From Limnoperna fortunei (Eukaryota; Mollusca; Bivalvia; Mytilida; Modiolidae), in contig OX104117.1 of assembly GCA_944474755.1 (NCBI GenBank), forward strand, positions 43,975,222-44,039,221: a stretch of DNA of 64,000 bases, in the 5' to 3' direction. Positions 11,397 through 24,237 of the stretch are shown here, one piece after another. Numbering within the stretch: the stretch's first letter is position 1; each line of letters starts with the position of its first letter. The position numbers were made by a program, and so were the translations under genes. Under the pieces are notes generated by a model. The model made no database searches. It worked only from the letters and a program-made list of their open reading frames with translations, and was not told the origin of the DNA.

Positions 11397-11710
11397 AAGA
11401 TACATCTAACTAACTATCTTGAAAACTGCGTATTGTGTATCATTTTCCTAGTTTGTTTAAGAATCTGTCTGTGCTTATAGAGATTCATAGATCTATAAAA
11501 TCTATTTTGTTAAAATATAAGCATATATTGTGTGTTTTGTATCCTGTCTTTTTGTCATTTAATTGTACACACTTTAGTGTCTGGGTGTAAATAAAAAAAT
11601 TAACTGAATTTTAAGAATTTAATTGAACGGAGTTATCTCCCTTGAAACAGAAAACATTGTGTGCAGATAAAATTTGAAACTGTAAGAGATGTCTTGTTTC
11701 TTCGATTGCT

Positions 11711-11757
11711 TCTTTGAATGATTTTTAACGCCACTTTCAATTTTTCAGCAGACAACG
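11711..11757 (-). mobile_element. SINE tail fragment
   Basis: TTTGAATGATTTTTAACGCC, ACTTTCAATTTTTCAGCA matches the tail of the SINE family and then stops. It is preceded by GAGTTATCTCCCTTGAAAC (11,630), a motif abundant in molluscan genomes. It is repeated in units 2 and 3 and at about 35,900. Confidence 0.5.
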
Positions 11758-12199
11758 GCCTCTTAATTATTTGCGTATAGGGGAAACTATTAACATTTTT
11801 TTTGCTCTCACTTAGGAACCAAGTTTCTTTGAGTAATGAGAGACCCCTCATAACGACCGAAATAATTTCAGCTATATCGCATTAAATTTTCGGGGTGTCA
11901 TGTCAGATAAATTTTTTCGCAAATTTAGAATCCCAGAAGAGTACTCAAGGAAACTCACAAACACCCATAAAATAGTCCAGAAATGGGCTTTTCACAATCA
12001 GCGGAAAAATAGCCAATACATACAACAAATTATATAAATACATTTTTTTATTAATTCTATATGAAATTGCTTTTTAAATACAGCTCAAATATCAAAATTC
12101 CATCGATTAATAAATCCACTGTTTATGCTACAGTTCGGCGCAGCCAAATATCAAAATAAGAACTAATTTCCTCTCCTTCAGTCAACCAACGGTCTTTTA

Positions 12200-12420
12200 C
12201 AGAGCCGTTGTCAGCTATATCATGGCGTCCAGTTTTTATTGGCGAAGGAAGCCATAGTACCAGGAGAAAACCTCCGACCTTCGGTAGGAAAACTCACATT
12301 TTTTGTCAATTAAGAGTGGAGTCATGTACACCCTGCTCGCATTGTTACGCGAACCCGCAACCTCAGTGTTGACAGACCACGTGATCAATAGTAGACGAAC
12401 TACATTAACCACTGATCATT
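12200..12420 (-). mobile_element. tRNA-derived SINE, second copy; also 17,878-18,098 and 23,556-23,776
   Basis: The central block CATGGCGTCCAGTTTTTATT, GGAAGCCATAGTACCAGGAG and CCTTCGGTAGGAAAACT is followed by a decayed head, CGAACCCGCAACCTCAGTGT...CATTAACCACT. The head breaks off before the first bases of box A. The counterpart at 36,921-37,128 keeps the intact head. Confidence 0.8.
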
Positions 12421-12881
12421 TCAATGTTTTTTTATTAATTTAATACATAAGCTGTATATGAAGATATTTGGCACATATCTTAGTAATCAACAGAATTGCG
12501 TCAAAATATGTAGAACTTGTATAAGGGCATAGAAACAGCTAAAGGTTTTAATTAGAATAGGTAGAGAATCAAAAACGATTATGAAAACTGACAGTATGTA
12601 AAAAGGTAGGTAAAAAATGTCTTGAACATGTTTATCTAATATTATAAAATGTGCCATCTTTAAAGATGCTTAGAATGTCTCTTGGAACAACGACTGACAA
12701 ACTCATTTTATGATATCACTGTTCATCCACTGTCTGAAAGACTCTATCGTAGGTTAGGAATTGTCGAGGTAAAGATAAAAATAATACCGAATGTATAAGA
12801 TCCCGTTGTGAGGGGTGAGAATCAATATAAATGGGAAGTTCCGAAATGGTTGTCTACACGATACGACAGGATACAAAAGTA

Positions 12882-13320
12882 TTCAACCGTTAGTCTCGAT
12901 CATCCAGACGCTTAATTACATTTGTGCGTCTGGATTCAGCTCTATATTAAACTCGTTATCATTACGCCCAAAACTGGGCGTAATTTTTGATTGGATGATA
13001 TTTTTATTGTCTACAAAATTACTTCCGTTTATATCAACAAGTGTACAACAAATTGTACCAAAGTTTACATTTGAATATTTTTATAAAATATTACTTTATC
13101 AATTAATTAAACAAATATTATTGTTATGCATAATTAAGAGTGAATCTTACTGTGACGTCATATTATAAGTATAGATATGTTTGCATGCTTTTCCTGGATT
13201 AAAAATAGGGCTCTAAAAATAGAATCATTGTTTGTCTCCACCTATTGGTAGCGAAATTAAAATAAGGTGATCCCAGACGCTATTATATATGCGTCTGGGT
13301 GATCGAGACTATTCAACCGT
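12882..13320. mobile_element. 421-bp MITE with 9-bp target duplication (Mutator-like), unit 1 copy
   Basis: The element occupies 12,891-13,311. The target TTCAACCGT is duplicated at 12,882-12,890 and 13,312-13,320. The related locus at 37,522-37,545 holds the empty site GTATTCAACCGTAGGAAAAT. The ends begin TAGTCTCGATCA and differ at one position over 21 bp. Each end is itself a foldback, with CCAGACGC followed 10-14 bp later by GCGTCTGG. A third hairpin (ATTACGCCCA-AAAC-TGGGCGTAAT) lies at 12,961-12,984. A 9-bp duplication fits Mutator-like or Merlin elements. There is no transposase. A 117-codon open frame across its left end is not a gene. Confidence 0.88.
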
Positions 13321-13540
13321 AGGAAAATTGTCCACAGCCAAGGTAAAAGACATGCCATTATCGATCTGTTGGTTTCCGTCTTAAAGTTGGGAATTGTGGA
13401 GCCAATTACGCCGGCACTGGTGAAGTTTCCAATGGCTTAGCCCAGAGAGCTTACTAACATGCACCTAAGTGGAGCAAAGCGGAAGCCTTCTAGGTTAGGG
13501 TAAAGAGGGTTACAATACGAGAGTCTGGTCGCAAACCATA

Positions 13541-14070
13541 GTAGAAAACGTGTTTGGATAGTGTAGCGCTTCTTTATGATAAATACACTTTTTGCAGATT
13601 TAAAAAGTAGATGCATTCCCTATTTGCGGAATACAAGAGTTACTTCCCATTTCCAAGAGTTGTATTTCATAACAGCAGGTATCTAGTATTAAACTGATAG
13701 GGAAAAAATCACGTTTTTATTTTTTTAATAATGTCTGTGGACTGACTCTTTTAGTACAACTAAAAAAACTGCAGAATTATTTTGCATATCATAATAAATT
13801 TTATCGGATACTTTGCTGTATGTGAATAAAAAGAATATTGAAAAACTACTTTTTACCCACAATAGTTACTATAAAGTACCTGCTCTAAAGAACAGATAAC
13901 TCTTAATATGGGAGATAAATCTTGTTTACCGCAAGTAGGGAGTTGTAGATGATCAAATTCTCTGTGTCTATCCAATTATTCATACTTTTCCGTGATAGTC
14001 AAAATTTAGTTCTCATTGGTCCATTCCAATTCTTTGATTGATCTATTGTTTGTTAACTTGTTCCAATATA
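13541..14070. repeat. Left flank of minisatellite cassette
   Basis: GTAGCGCTTCTTTATGATAA, CACTTTTTGCAGATTTAAAA and GATCAAATTCTCTG...TTGTTTGTTAACTTG recur at 61,878-62,070 immediately before another array of the same minisatellite. The 61.9-kb copy lacks 13,607-13,943. The flank therefore belongs to a unit that includes the array. Confidence 0.8.
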
Positions 14071-15254
14071 GCTGATATACTGCCCACTGGATGTTGATAG
14101 CTTGTCCTAATAAACTTGATAAACTGCCTTCTGGATCTTAATAACTGGTCCTGAATATAGCTGATATACTGCTCACTGGATGTTGATAGCTTGTCCTAAT
14201 AAACTTGATATACTGCCCTCTGGATGTTAATAACTGGCCCTGAATATAGCTGATATACTGCCCACTGGATGTTGATAGCTTGTCCTAATAAACTTGATAT
14301 ACTGCCCACTGGATGTTAATAACTGGTCCTGAATATAGCTGATATACTGCCCACTGGATGTTGATAGCTGGTCCTAATAAACTTGATATACTGCCCACTG
14401 GATGTTAATAACTGGTCCTGAATATAGCTGATATACTGCCCACTGGATGTTGATAGCTTGTCCTAATAAACTTGATACACTGCCCACTGGATGTTAATAA
14501 CTGGTCCTAATATGGCTGATATACTGCCCAGATAATGTTGATAGCTTGTCCTAATAAACTTGATATACTGCCCACTGGATGTTAATAACTGGTCCTGAAT
14601 ATAGATGATATACTGCCCACTGGATGTTGATAGCTTGTCCTAATAAACTTGATATACTGCCCACTGGATGTTAATAGCTTGTCCTAATAAACTTGATATA
14701 CTGCCCACTGGATGTTAATAGTTGGTCATGAATATAGCTGATTTACTGCCCACTGGATGTTAATAGCTTGTCCTAATAAACTTGATATACTGCCCACTGG
14801 ATGTTAATAGTTGGTCATGAATATAGCTGATTTACTGCCCACTGGATGTTAATAGCTTGTCCTAATAAACTTGATATACTGCCCTCTTTATGTTAATAAC
14901 TGGCCCTGAATATAGCTGATATACTGCCCACTGGATGTTGATAGCTTGTCCTAATAAACTTGATATACTGCCCACTGGATGTTAATAACTGGTCCTGAAT
15001 ATAGCTGATATACTGCCCACTGGATGTTAATAACTGGTCCTGAATATAGCTGATATACTGCCCACTGGATGTTAATAACTGGTCCTAATATAGCTGATAT
15101 ACTGCCCACTGGATGTTGATAGCTTGTCCTAATAAACTTGATATACTGCCCACTGGATGTTAATAACTGGTCCTGAATATAGCTGATATACTGCCCACTG
15201 GATGTTGATAGCTTGTCCTAATAAACTTGATACACTGCCCACTGGATGTTAATA
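14071..15254. repeat. 44/45-bp minisatellite, array 1
   Basis: About 27 monomers of 44-45 bp with the core CTGATATACTGCCCACTGGA, then TGTTAATAACTGGTCCT(G)A. Two main types alternate: type A (...ATAGCTGATATACTGCCC...GTTAATAACTGGTCC) and type B (...AAACTTGATATACTGCCC...GTTGATAGCTTGTCC), giving a higher-order period of about 89 bp. It ends abruptly in the ASTE1 fragment at 15,255. Confidence 0.95.
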
Positions 15255-15255
15255 A

Positions 15256-15909
15256 TCATCCCCACCTAATGAACAACGTGATAGGATAGTAGAAATCGTA
15301 CGCGAAAAACGATTCATGACGAAGAAATTTGTAAAACCAGCGACCGTTATCAAAGGTTATGGTAGCGTACCAACACTTCAGGAGGTCGACAATATGGATG
15401 ATAGAAAGAAGACAACACTGCTGTCTGCAGTATTTGAGTTTCAGCCTGAAAAACTGAGTGAATTTCCAGAAGATTCTAAACTATTTGTTCTGACCTTGAA
15501 TTACTTTTTGAAGAATGGAATCTCAGACACTCCAATGAAGTACTTAAAGTCATATGTTTTTTGTCATATCTTGTTTTTGAAGAAGACGGAAAATGCTACT
15601 ATACGAGCAGTCTACCGCAAACTCTCTGATCCAGGGCACGGTCACGCTGTGAATGTACGTCTTTTCCACCAGTACTTGCAGTGTTTTCAGGAATGCTTGA
15701 ACATGGCTTACACCATTAACGTAGTATTGGGTACATCATTAAAGCAACCCGATCCTGAAGTAGTCTACGATGGACCATTTATGTACCACTTCTTTAGTAA
15801 GCAGCTAACAGAGGATCAAACTGATGAATTAATCACCGACTCTTTAAGGAATGAAACAGCCTTATATAAACTTTACACAACCTTTATTGAAAACATAGTG
15901 AGCGTCTAA
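15256..15909 (+). pseudogene. ASTE1 3' fragment, duplicate 2
   Basis: The in-frame fragment begins SSPPNEQRDR at 15,256, directly after a TAA (15,253-15,255) supplied by the fused minisatellite. The first ATG is at 15,316, leaving a 197-codon open frame to the same stop as the parent gene. It lacks the whole XPG-N/XPG-I nuclease part, so it cannot be an active nuclease. Two codon changes from the parent (Leu to Phe and Cys to Ser within YHFFSKQ, about 15,790) are shared with the third copy. It has no promoter of its own other than the minisatellite. Translation is unproven. Confidence 0.85.
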
Positions 15910-18559
15910 TTTTGACCTGAACGCAACACTATAGCATGTTGGGATTTAATTAAATTTTTAACTGTTTATATAAAAATTTAATATTATATAAAATTTCCAT
16001 GTGTGGGGTGACTTTAGCCCTTCCCTAAAACCTTATTCTATTTTATTGTTTGTTTGTTTGAATGATGTTTGACGTCTCTTTCGAAAAATTGTCAGCTACA
16101 TCATGGCGTCCGGTTTTTATTGGGGTGGAAGCCGGTGAACCGGAGAACGCCCGACCTTAAAACTGGCAATCCTTGTCAATTAAGATTAGAGTCGAGTACA
16201 CCCTGCCCGCAGTAAGACTCGAACGCGCAACCTCAGTGTTGACAGACCCACGTGATCAATAGAAGAGGATCTACCTTAGCCACTCGGCCATCGAGGCCTC
16301 TTATTCTATTTTACAACTGATAATAAAATTTTATGCTAAGCAGGATAAGGGTAGCCAGTATCGGACCTACAGTATTTGATTTTGGTATCTTCTGTCTTTC
16401 GTTAGCTGACACCGATTTGGACTGTACGGGTGTCAGGAGCTGGTATGTGCACACACGTCCGTAACACCTGATAATATCCCTTTGTTCATGTTGCGTCTTT
16501 GCGGCATGTTTTTGACTGTTTTCTTTTAGTCGTGGGTGTGCATTTTTACTGTTAAAGAAGACAAATAACATTAACACATGAACTGACAAAGACTTAAAAA
16601 CAGGCCAGGAAAATTTGAATTTTATAATAATATAATAACTAATTAAGGCAAAGACGCGAAATCCTAGAAAACACGGTAAAGGTTATAATTATTTTCAATG
16701 TACTGAAGAAAATATCAAAATATGCCCAGAAGTGAAATGTCTGTCATTTATTTTCAATTCGTCGTTTTCAAGATATAATCGTTCTCGTTAAAGGAGGTGG
16801 AAATTGTAATGCTGATCATCTGACGTCATAAAAAATTTAGGGCATTTTTAGTTTAAAACGTCAACTTTTGTTACGAAATTGGACGGCGTAAGAAAGACGA
16901 TGCAAAACGAAACCTGTGATGTGTTGTGCCAGGGTGCAAAGCCAACACTAAAAACAAATTTATGGAAAGGTAGTCAAGTTTTATTTCATTTTATGCCGTT
17001 CACACGATGTTAAAAGACGGTGCGTAGAGGAAAGTGCCCTAAATAAAATCACGTGATACCATAAATCACGTGATAAGATACATCTAACTAACTATCTTGA
17101 AAACTGCGTATTGTGTATCATTTTCCTAGTTTGTTTAAGAATCTGTCTGTGCTTATAGAGATTCATAGATCTATAAAATCTATTTTGTTAAAATATAAGC
17201 ATATATTGTGTGTTTTGTATCCTGTCTTTTTGTCATTTAATTGTACACACTTTAGTGTCTGGGTTTAAATAAAAAAATTAACTGAATTTTAAGAATTTAA
17301 TTGAACGGAGTTATCTCCCTTGAAACAGAAAACATTGTGTGCAGATAAAATTTGAAACTGTAAGAGATGTCTTGTTTCTTCGATTGCTTCTTTGAATGAT
17401 TTTTAACGCCACTTTCAATTTTTCAGCAGACAACGGCCTCTTAATTATTTGTGTATAGGGGAAACTATTAACATTTTTTTTGCTCTCACTTAGGAACCAA
17501 GTTTCTTTGAGTAATGAGAGACCCCTCATAACGACCGAAATAATTTCAGCTATATCGCATTAAATTTTCGGGGTGTCATGTCAGATAAATTTTTTCGCAA
17601 ATTTAGAATCCCAGAAGAGTACTCAAGGAAACTCACAAACACCCATAAAATAGTCCAGAAATGGGCTTTTCACAATCAGCGGAAAAATAGCCAATACATA
17701 CAACAAATTATATAAATACATTTTTTTATTAATTCTATATGAAATTGCTTTTTAAATACAGCTCAAATATCAAAATTCCATCGATTAATAAATCCACTGT
17801 TTATGCTACAGTTCGGCGCAGCCAAATATCAAAATAAGAACTAATTTCCTCTCCTTCAGTCAACCAACGGTCTTTTACAAAGCCGTTGTCAGCTATATCA
17901 TGGCGTCCAGTTTTTATTGGCGAAGGAAGCCATAGTACCAGGAGAAAACCTCCGACCTTCGGTAGGAAAACTCACATTTTTTGTCAATTAAGAGTGGAGT
18001 CATGTACACCCTGCTCGCATTGTTACGCGAACCCGCAACCTCAGTGTTGACAGACCACGTGATCAATAGTAGACGAACTACATTAACCACTGATCATTTC
18101 AATGTTTTTTTATTAATTTAATACATAAGCTGTATATGAAGATATTTGGCACATATCTTAGTAATCAACAGAATTGCGTCAAAATATGTAGAACTTGTAT
18201 AAGGGCATAGAAACAGCTAAAGGTTTTAATTAGAATAGGTAGAGAATCAAAAACGATTATGAAAACTTACAGTATGTAAAAAGGTAGGTAAAAAATGTCT
18301 TGAACAAGTTTATCTAATATTATAAAATGTGCCATCTTTAAAGATGCTTAGAATGTCTCTTGGAACAACGACTGACAAACTCATTTTATGATATCACTGT
18401 TCATCCACTGTCTGAAAGACTCTATCGTAGGTTAGGAATTGTCGAGGTAAAGATAAAAATAATACCGAATGTATAAGATCCCGTTGTGAGGGGTGAGAAT
18501 CAATATAAATGGGAAGTTCCGAAATGGTTGTCTACACGATACGACAGGATACAAAAGTA

Positions 18560-18998
18560 TTCAACCGTTAGTCTCGATCATCCAGACGCTTAATTACATT
18601 TGTGCGTCTGGATTCAGCTCTATATTAAACTCGTTATCATTACGCCCAAAACTGGGCGTAATTTTTGATTGGATGATATTTTTATTGTCTAAAAAATTAC
18701 TTCCGTTTATATCAACAAGTGTACAACAAATTGTACCAAAGTTTACATTTGAATATTTTTATAAAATATTACTTTATCAATTAATTAAACAAATATTATT
18801 GTTATGCATAATTAAGAGTGAATCTTACTGTGACGTCATATTATAAGTATAGATATGTTTGCATGCTTTTCCTGGATTAAAAATAGGGCTCTAAAAATAG
18901 AATCATTGTTTGTCTCCACCTATTGGTAGCGAAATTAAAATAAGGTGATCCCAGACGCTATTATATATGCGTCTGGGTGATCGAGACTATTCAACCGT
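18560..18998. mobile_element. 421-bp Mutator-like MITE, unit 2 copy
   Basis: Carried along by the 5,678-bp duplication with the same 9-bp target duplications. A single difference (AAAAAATTAC for ACAAAATTAC near 18,692) is shared with unit 3. Confidence 0.85.
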
Positions 18999-19748
18999 AG
19001 GAAAATTGTCCACAGCCAAGGTAAAAGACATGCCATTATCGATCTGTTGGTTTCCGTCTTAAAGTTGGGAATTGTGGAGCCAATTACGCCGGCACTGGTG
19101 AAGTTTCCAATGGCTTAGCACAGAGAGCTTACTAACATGCACCTAAGTGGAGCAAAGCGGAAGCCTTCTAGGTTAAGGTAAAGAGGGTTACAATACGAGA
19201 GTCTGGTCGCAAACCATAGTAGAAAACGTGTTTGGATAGTGTAGCGCTTCTTTATGATAAATACACTTTTTGCAGATTTAAAAAGTAGATGCATTCCCTA
19301 TTTGCGGAATACAAGAGTTACTTCCCATTTCCAAGAGTTGTATTTCATAACAGCAGGTATCTAGTATTAAACTGATAGGGAAAAAATCACGTTTTTATTT
19401 TTTTAATAATGTCTGTGGACTGACTCTTTTAGTACAACTAAAAAAACTGCAGAATTATTTTGCATATCATAATAAATTTTATCGGATACTTTGCTGTATG
19501 TGAATAAAAAAAATATTGAAAAACTACTTTTTACCCACAATAGTTACTATAAAGTACCTGCTCTAAAGAACAGATAACTCTTAATATGGGAGATAAATCT
19601 TGTTTACCGCAAGTAGGGAGTTGTAGATGATCAAATTCTCTGTGTCTATCCAATTATTCATACTTTTCCGTGATAGTCAAAATTTAGTTCTCATTGGTCC
19701 ATTCCAATTCTTTGATTGATCTATTGTTTGTTAACTTGTTCCAATATA

Positions 19749-20931
19749 GCTGATATACTGCCCACTGGATGTTGATAGCTTGTCCTAATAAACTTGATAA
19801 ACTGCCTTCTGGATCTTAATAACTGGTCCTGAATATAGCTGATATACTGCTCACTGGATGTTGATAGCTTGTCCTAATAAACTTGATATACTGCCCTCTG
19901 GATGTTAATAACTGGCCCTGAATATAGCTGATATACTGCCCACTGGATGTTGATAGCTTGTCCTAATAAACTTGATATACTGCCCACTGGATGTTAATAA
20001 CTGGTCCTGAATATAGCTGATATACTGCCCACTGGATGTTAATAACTGGTCCTGAATATAACTGATATACTGCCCACTGGATGTTAATAACTGGTCCTAA
20101 TATAGCTGATATACTGCCCACTGGATGTTGATAGCTTGTCCTAATAAACTTGATACACTGCCCACTGGATGTTAATAACTGGTCCTAATATGGCTGATAT
20201 ACTGCCCACATAATGTTGATAGCTTGTCCTAATAAACTTGATATACTGCCCACTGGATGTTAATAACTGGTCCTGAATATAGATGATATACTGCCCACTG
20301 GATGTTGATAGCTTGTCCTAATAAACTTGATATACTGCCCACTGGATGTTAATAGCTTGTCCTAATAAACTTGATATACTGCCCACTGGATGTTAATAGT
20401 TGGTCATGAATATAGCTGATTTACTGCCCACTGGATGTTAATAGCTTGTCCTAATAAACTTGATATACTGCCCACTGGATGTTAATAGTTGGTCATGAAT
20501 ATAGCTGATTTACTGCCCACTGGATGTTAATAGCTTGTCCTAATAAACTTGATATACTGCCCTCTTTATGTTAATAACTGGCCCTGAATATAGCTGATAT
20601 ACTGCCCACTGGATGTTGATAGCTTGTCCTAATAAACTTGATATACTGCCCACTGGATGTTAATAACTGGTCCTGAATATAGCTGATATACTGCCCACTG
20701 GATGTTAATAACTGGTCCTGAATATAACTGATATACTGCCCACTGGATGTTAATAACTGGTCCTAATATAGCTGATATACTGCCCACTGGATGTTGATAG
20801 CTTGTCCTAATAAACTTGATATACTGCCCACTGGATGTTAATAACTGGTCCTGAATATAGCTGATATACTGCCCACTGGATGTTGATAGCTTGTCCTAAT
20901 AAACTTGATACACTGCCCACTGGATGTTAAT
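19749..20931. repeat. 44/45-bp minisatellite, array 2
   Basis: Same monomers as array 1. The order differs: a run of type-A monomers (with AATATAACTGATATACTG) sits at about 20,030-20,100, where array 1 alternates. Confidence 0.95.
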
Positions 20932-20933
20932 AA

Positions 20934-21587
20934 TCATCCCCACCTAATGAACAACGTGATAGGATAGTAGAAATCGTACGCGAAAAACGATTCATGACGA
21001 AGAAATTTGTAAAACCAGCGACCGTTATCAAAGGTTATGGTAGCGTACCAACACTTCAGGAGGTCGACAATATGGATGATAGAAAGAAGACAACACTGCT
21101 GTCTGCAGTATTTGAGTTTCAGCCTGAAAAACTGAGTGAATTTCCAGAAGATTCTAAACTATTTGTTCTGACCTTGAATTACTTTTTGAAGAATGGAATC
21201 TCAGACACTCCAATGAAGTACTTAAAGTCATATGTTTTTTGTCATATCTTGTTTTTGAAGAAGACGGAAAATGCTACTATACGAGCAGTCTACCGCAAAC
21301 TCTCTGATCCAGGGCACGGTCACGCTGTGAATGTACGTCTTTTCCACCAGTACTTGCAGTGTTTTCAGGAATGCTTGAACATGGCTTACACCATTAACGT
21401 AGTATTGGGTACATCATTAAAGCAACCCGATCCTGAAGTAGTCTACGATGGACCATTTATGTACCACTTCTTTAGTAAGCAGCTAACAGAGGATCAAACT
21501 GATGAATTAATCACCGACTCTTTAAGGAATGAAACAGCCTTATATAAACTTTACACAACCTTTATTGAAAACATAGTGAGCGTCTAA
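20934..21587 (+). pseudogene. ASTE1 3' fragment, duplicate 3
   Basis: Same truncated fragment as in unit 2, fused to minisatellite at the same junction. The open frame from the first ATG is 20,994-21,587 (197 codons), identical in protein sequence to duplicate 2 and sharing its Phe and Ser changes against the parent. Units 2 and 3 are therefore closer to each other than to unit 1. No nuclease motifs are present. Confidence 0.85.
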
Positions 21588-24237
21588 TTTTGACCTGAAC
21601 GCAACACTATAGCATGTTGGGATTTAATTAAATTTTTAACTGTTTATATAAAAATTTAATATTATATAAAATTTCCATGTGTGGGGTGACTTTAGCCCTT
21701 CCCTAAAACCTTATTCTATTTTATTGTTTGTTTGTTTGAATGATGTTTGACGTCTCTTTCGAAAAATTGTCAGCTACATCATGGCGTCCGGTTTTTATTG
21801 GGGTGGAAGCCGGTGAACCGGAGAACGCCCGACCTTAAAACTGGCAATCCTTGTCAATTAAGATTAGAGTCGAGTACACCCTGCCCGCAGTAAGACTCGA
21901 ACGCGCAACCTCAGTGTTGACAGACCCACGTGATCAATAGAAGAGGATCTACCTTAGCCACTCGGCCATCGAGGCCTCTTATTCTATTTTACAACTGATA
22001 ATAAAATTTTATGCTAAGCAGGATAAGGGTAGCCAGTATCGGACCTACAGTATTTGATTTTGGTATCTTCTGTCTTTCGTTAGCTGACACCGATTTGGAC
22101 TGTACGGGTGTCAGGAGCTGGTATGTGCACACACGTCCGTAACACCTGATAATATCCCTTTGTTCATGTTGCGTCTTTGCGGCATGTTTTTGACTGTTTT
22201 CTTTTAGTCGTGGGTGTGCATTTTTACTGTTAAAGAAGACAAATAACATTAACACATGAACTGACAAAGACTTAAAAACAGGCCAGGAAAATTTGAATTT
22301 TATAATAATATAATAACTAATTAAGGCAAAGACGCGAAATCCTAGAAAACACGGTAAAGGTTATAATTATTTTCAATGTACTGAAGAAAATATCAAAATA
22401 TGCCCAGAAGTGAAATGTCTGTCATTTATTTTCAATTCGTCGTTTTCAAGATATAATCGTTCTCGTTAAAGGAGGTGGAAATTGTAATGCTGATCATCTG
22501 ACGTCATAAAAAATTTAGGGCATTTTTAGTTTAAAACGTCAACTTTTGTTACGAAATTGGACGGCGTAAGAAAGACGATGCAAAACGAAACCTGTGATGT
22601 GTTGTGCCAGGGTGCAAAGCCAACACTAAAAACAAATTTATGGAAAGGTAGTCAAGTTTTATTTCATTTTATGCCGTTCACACGATGTTAAAAGACGGTG
22701 CGTAGAGGAAAGTGCCCTAAATAAAATCACGTGATACCATAAATCACGTGATAAGATACATCTAACTAACTATCTTGAAAACTGCGTATTGTGTATCATT
22801 TTCCTAGTTTGTTTAAGAATCTGTCTGTGCTTATAGAGATTCATAGATCTATAAAATCTATTTTGTTAAAATATAAGCATATATTGTGTGTTTTGTATCC
22901 TGTCTTTTTGTCATTTAATTGTACACACTTTAGTGTCTGGGTGTAAATAAAAAAATTAACTGAATTTTAAGAATTTAATTGAACGGAGTTATCTCCCTTG
23001 AAACAGAAAACATTGTGTGCAGATAAAATTTGAAACTGTAAGAGATGTCTTGTTTCTTCGATTGCTTCTTTGAATGATTTTTAACGCCACTTTCAATTTT
23101 TCAGCAGACAACGGCCTCTTAATTATTTGCGTATAGGGGAAACTATTAACATTTTTTTTGCTCTCACTTAGGAACCAAGTTTCTTTGAGTAATGAGAGAC
23201 CCCTCATAACGACCGAAATAATTTCAGCTATATCGCATTAAATTTTCGGGGTGTCATGTCAGATAAATTTTTTCGCAAATTTAGAATCCCAGAAGAGTAC
23301 TCAAGGAAACTCACAAACACCCATAAAATAGTCCAGAAATGGGCTTTTCACAATCAGCGGAAAAATAGCCAATACATACAACAAATTATATAAATACATT
23401 TTTTTATTAATTCTATATGAAATTGCTTTTTAAATACAGCTCAAATATCAAAATTCCATCGATTAATAAATCCACTGTTTATGCTACAGTTCGGCGCAGC
23501 CAAATATCAAAATAAGAACTAATTTCCTCTCCTTCAGTCAACCAACGGTCTTTTACAGAGCCGTTGTCAGCTATATCATGGCGTCCAGTTTTTATTGGCG
23601 AAGGAAGCCATAGTACCAGGAGAAAACCTCCGACCTTCGGTAGGAAAACTCACATTTTTTGTCAATTAAGAGTGGAGTCATGTACACCCTGCTCGCATTG
23701 TTACGCGAACCCGCAACCTCAGTGTTGACAGACCACGTGATCAATAGTAGACGAACTACATTAACCACTGATCATTTCAATGTTTTTTTATTAATTTAAT
23801 ACATAAGCTGTATATGAAGATATTTGGCACATATCTTAGTAATCAACAGAATTGCGTCAAAATATGTAGAACTTGTATAAGGGCATAGAAACAGCTAAAG
23901 GTTTTAATTAGAATAGGTAGAGAATCAAAAACGATTATGAAAACTTACAGTATGTAAAAAGGTAGGTAAAAAATGTCTTGAACAAGTTTATCTAATATTA
24001 TAAAATGTGCCATCTTTAAAGATGCTTAGAATGTCTCTTGGAACAACGACTGACAAACTCATTTTATGATATCACTGTTCATCCACTGTCTGAAAGACTC
24101 TATCGTAGGTTAGGAATTGTCGAGGTAAAGATAAAAATAATACCGAATGTATAAGATCCCGTTGTGAGGGGTGAGAATCAATATAAATGGGAAGTTCCGA
24201 AATGGTTGTCTACACGATACGACAGGATACAAAAGTA

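Larger units (their letters stand above)
11079..11434. mobile_element. 350-bp TIR element with THAP-like relic; copies at +5,678 and +11,356
   Basis: The related locus at 35,611-35,630 has an empty site, TTTTCAATTGTGTATC. Here the site is split after TTTTCAATT and resumes ATTGTGTATC, so ATT (or AT) is duplicated at 11,079-11,081 and 11,432-11,434. The ends are inverted: CGTCGTTTTCAAGATA on the left and the complement CGCAGTTTTCAAGATA on the right, 14 of 16 identical. It is non-autonomous. A THAP-like relic inside points to a THAP-bearing transposase family (P, Kolobok and ISL2EU are known examples). The short duplication would fit ISL2EU-like best, but the class is inference. Confidence 0.7.
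9578..15255. repeat. 5,678-bp tandem duplication, unit 1
   Basis: Unit 1 of three head-to-tail copies. Every landmark recurs at exactly +5,678: ASTE1 stop 10,231/15,909/21,587, MITE start 12,891/18,569/24,247. It runs from inside the ASTE1 coding region (TCATCCCCACC at 9,578) to the end of a minisatellite. At the junction (15,253-15,256) minisatellite GTTAATAA is fused directly to TCATCCCCACC, sharing only a few bases with the native CTAAATCATCC, so the breakpoint used little homology. Few differences exist between units. Confidence 0.95.
15256..20933. repeat. 5,678-bp tandem duplication, unit 2
   Basis: Same content and order as unit 1: ASTE1 3' fragment, SINE 16,047-16,298, TIR element 16,757-17,112, SINE 17,878-18,098, MITE 18,569-18,989, minisatellite 19,749-20,931. 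Single-base differences from unit 1 are rare (for example 17,265 T for G). The minisatellite has the same total length but a different monomer order, suggesting internal conversion. Confidence 0.95.

Noticed and set aside
11633..11851. 72-codon minus-strand open frame in each tandem unit
   Set aside because: It overlaps a SINE tail fragment and shows no protein-family features.
12815..13168. 117-codon open frame in each tandem unit
   Set aside because: It runs from flank into the inserted MITE, so it is a chance frame created by the insertion.
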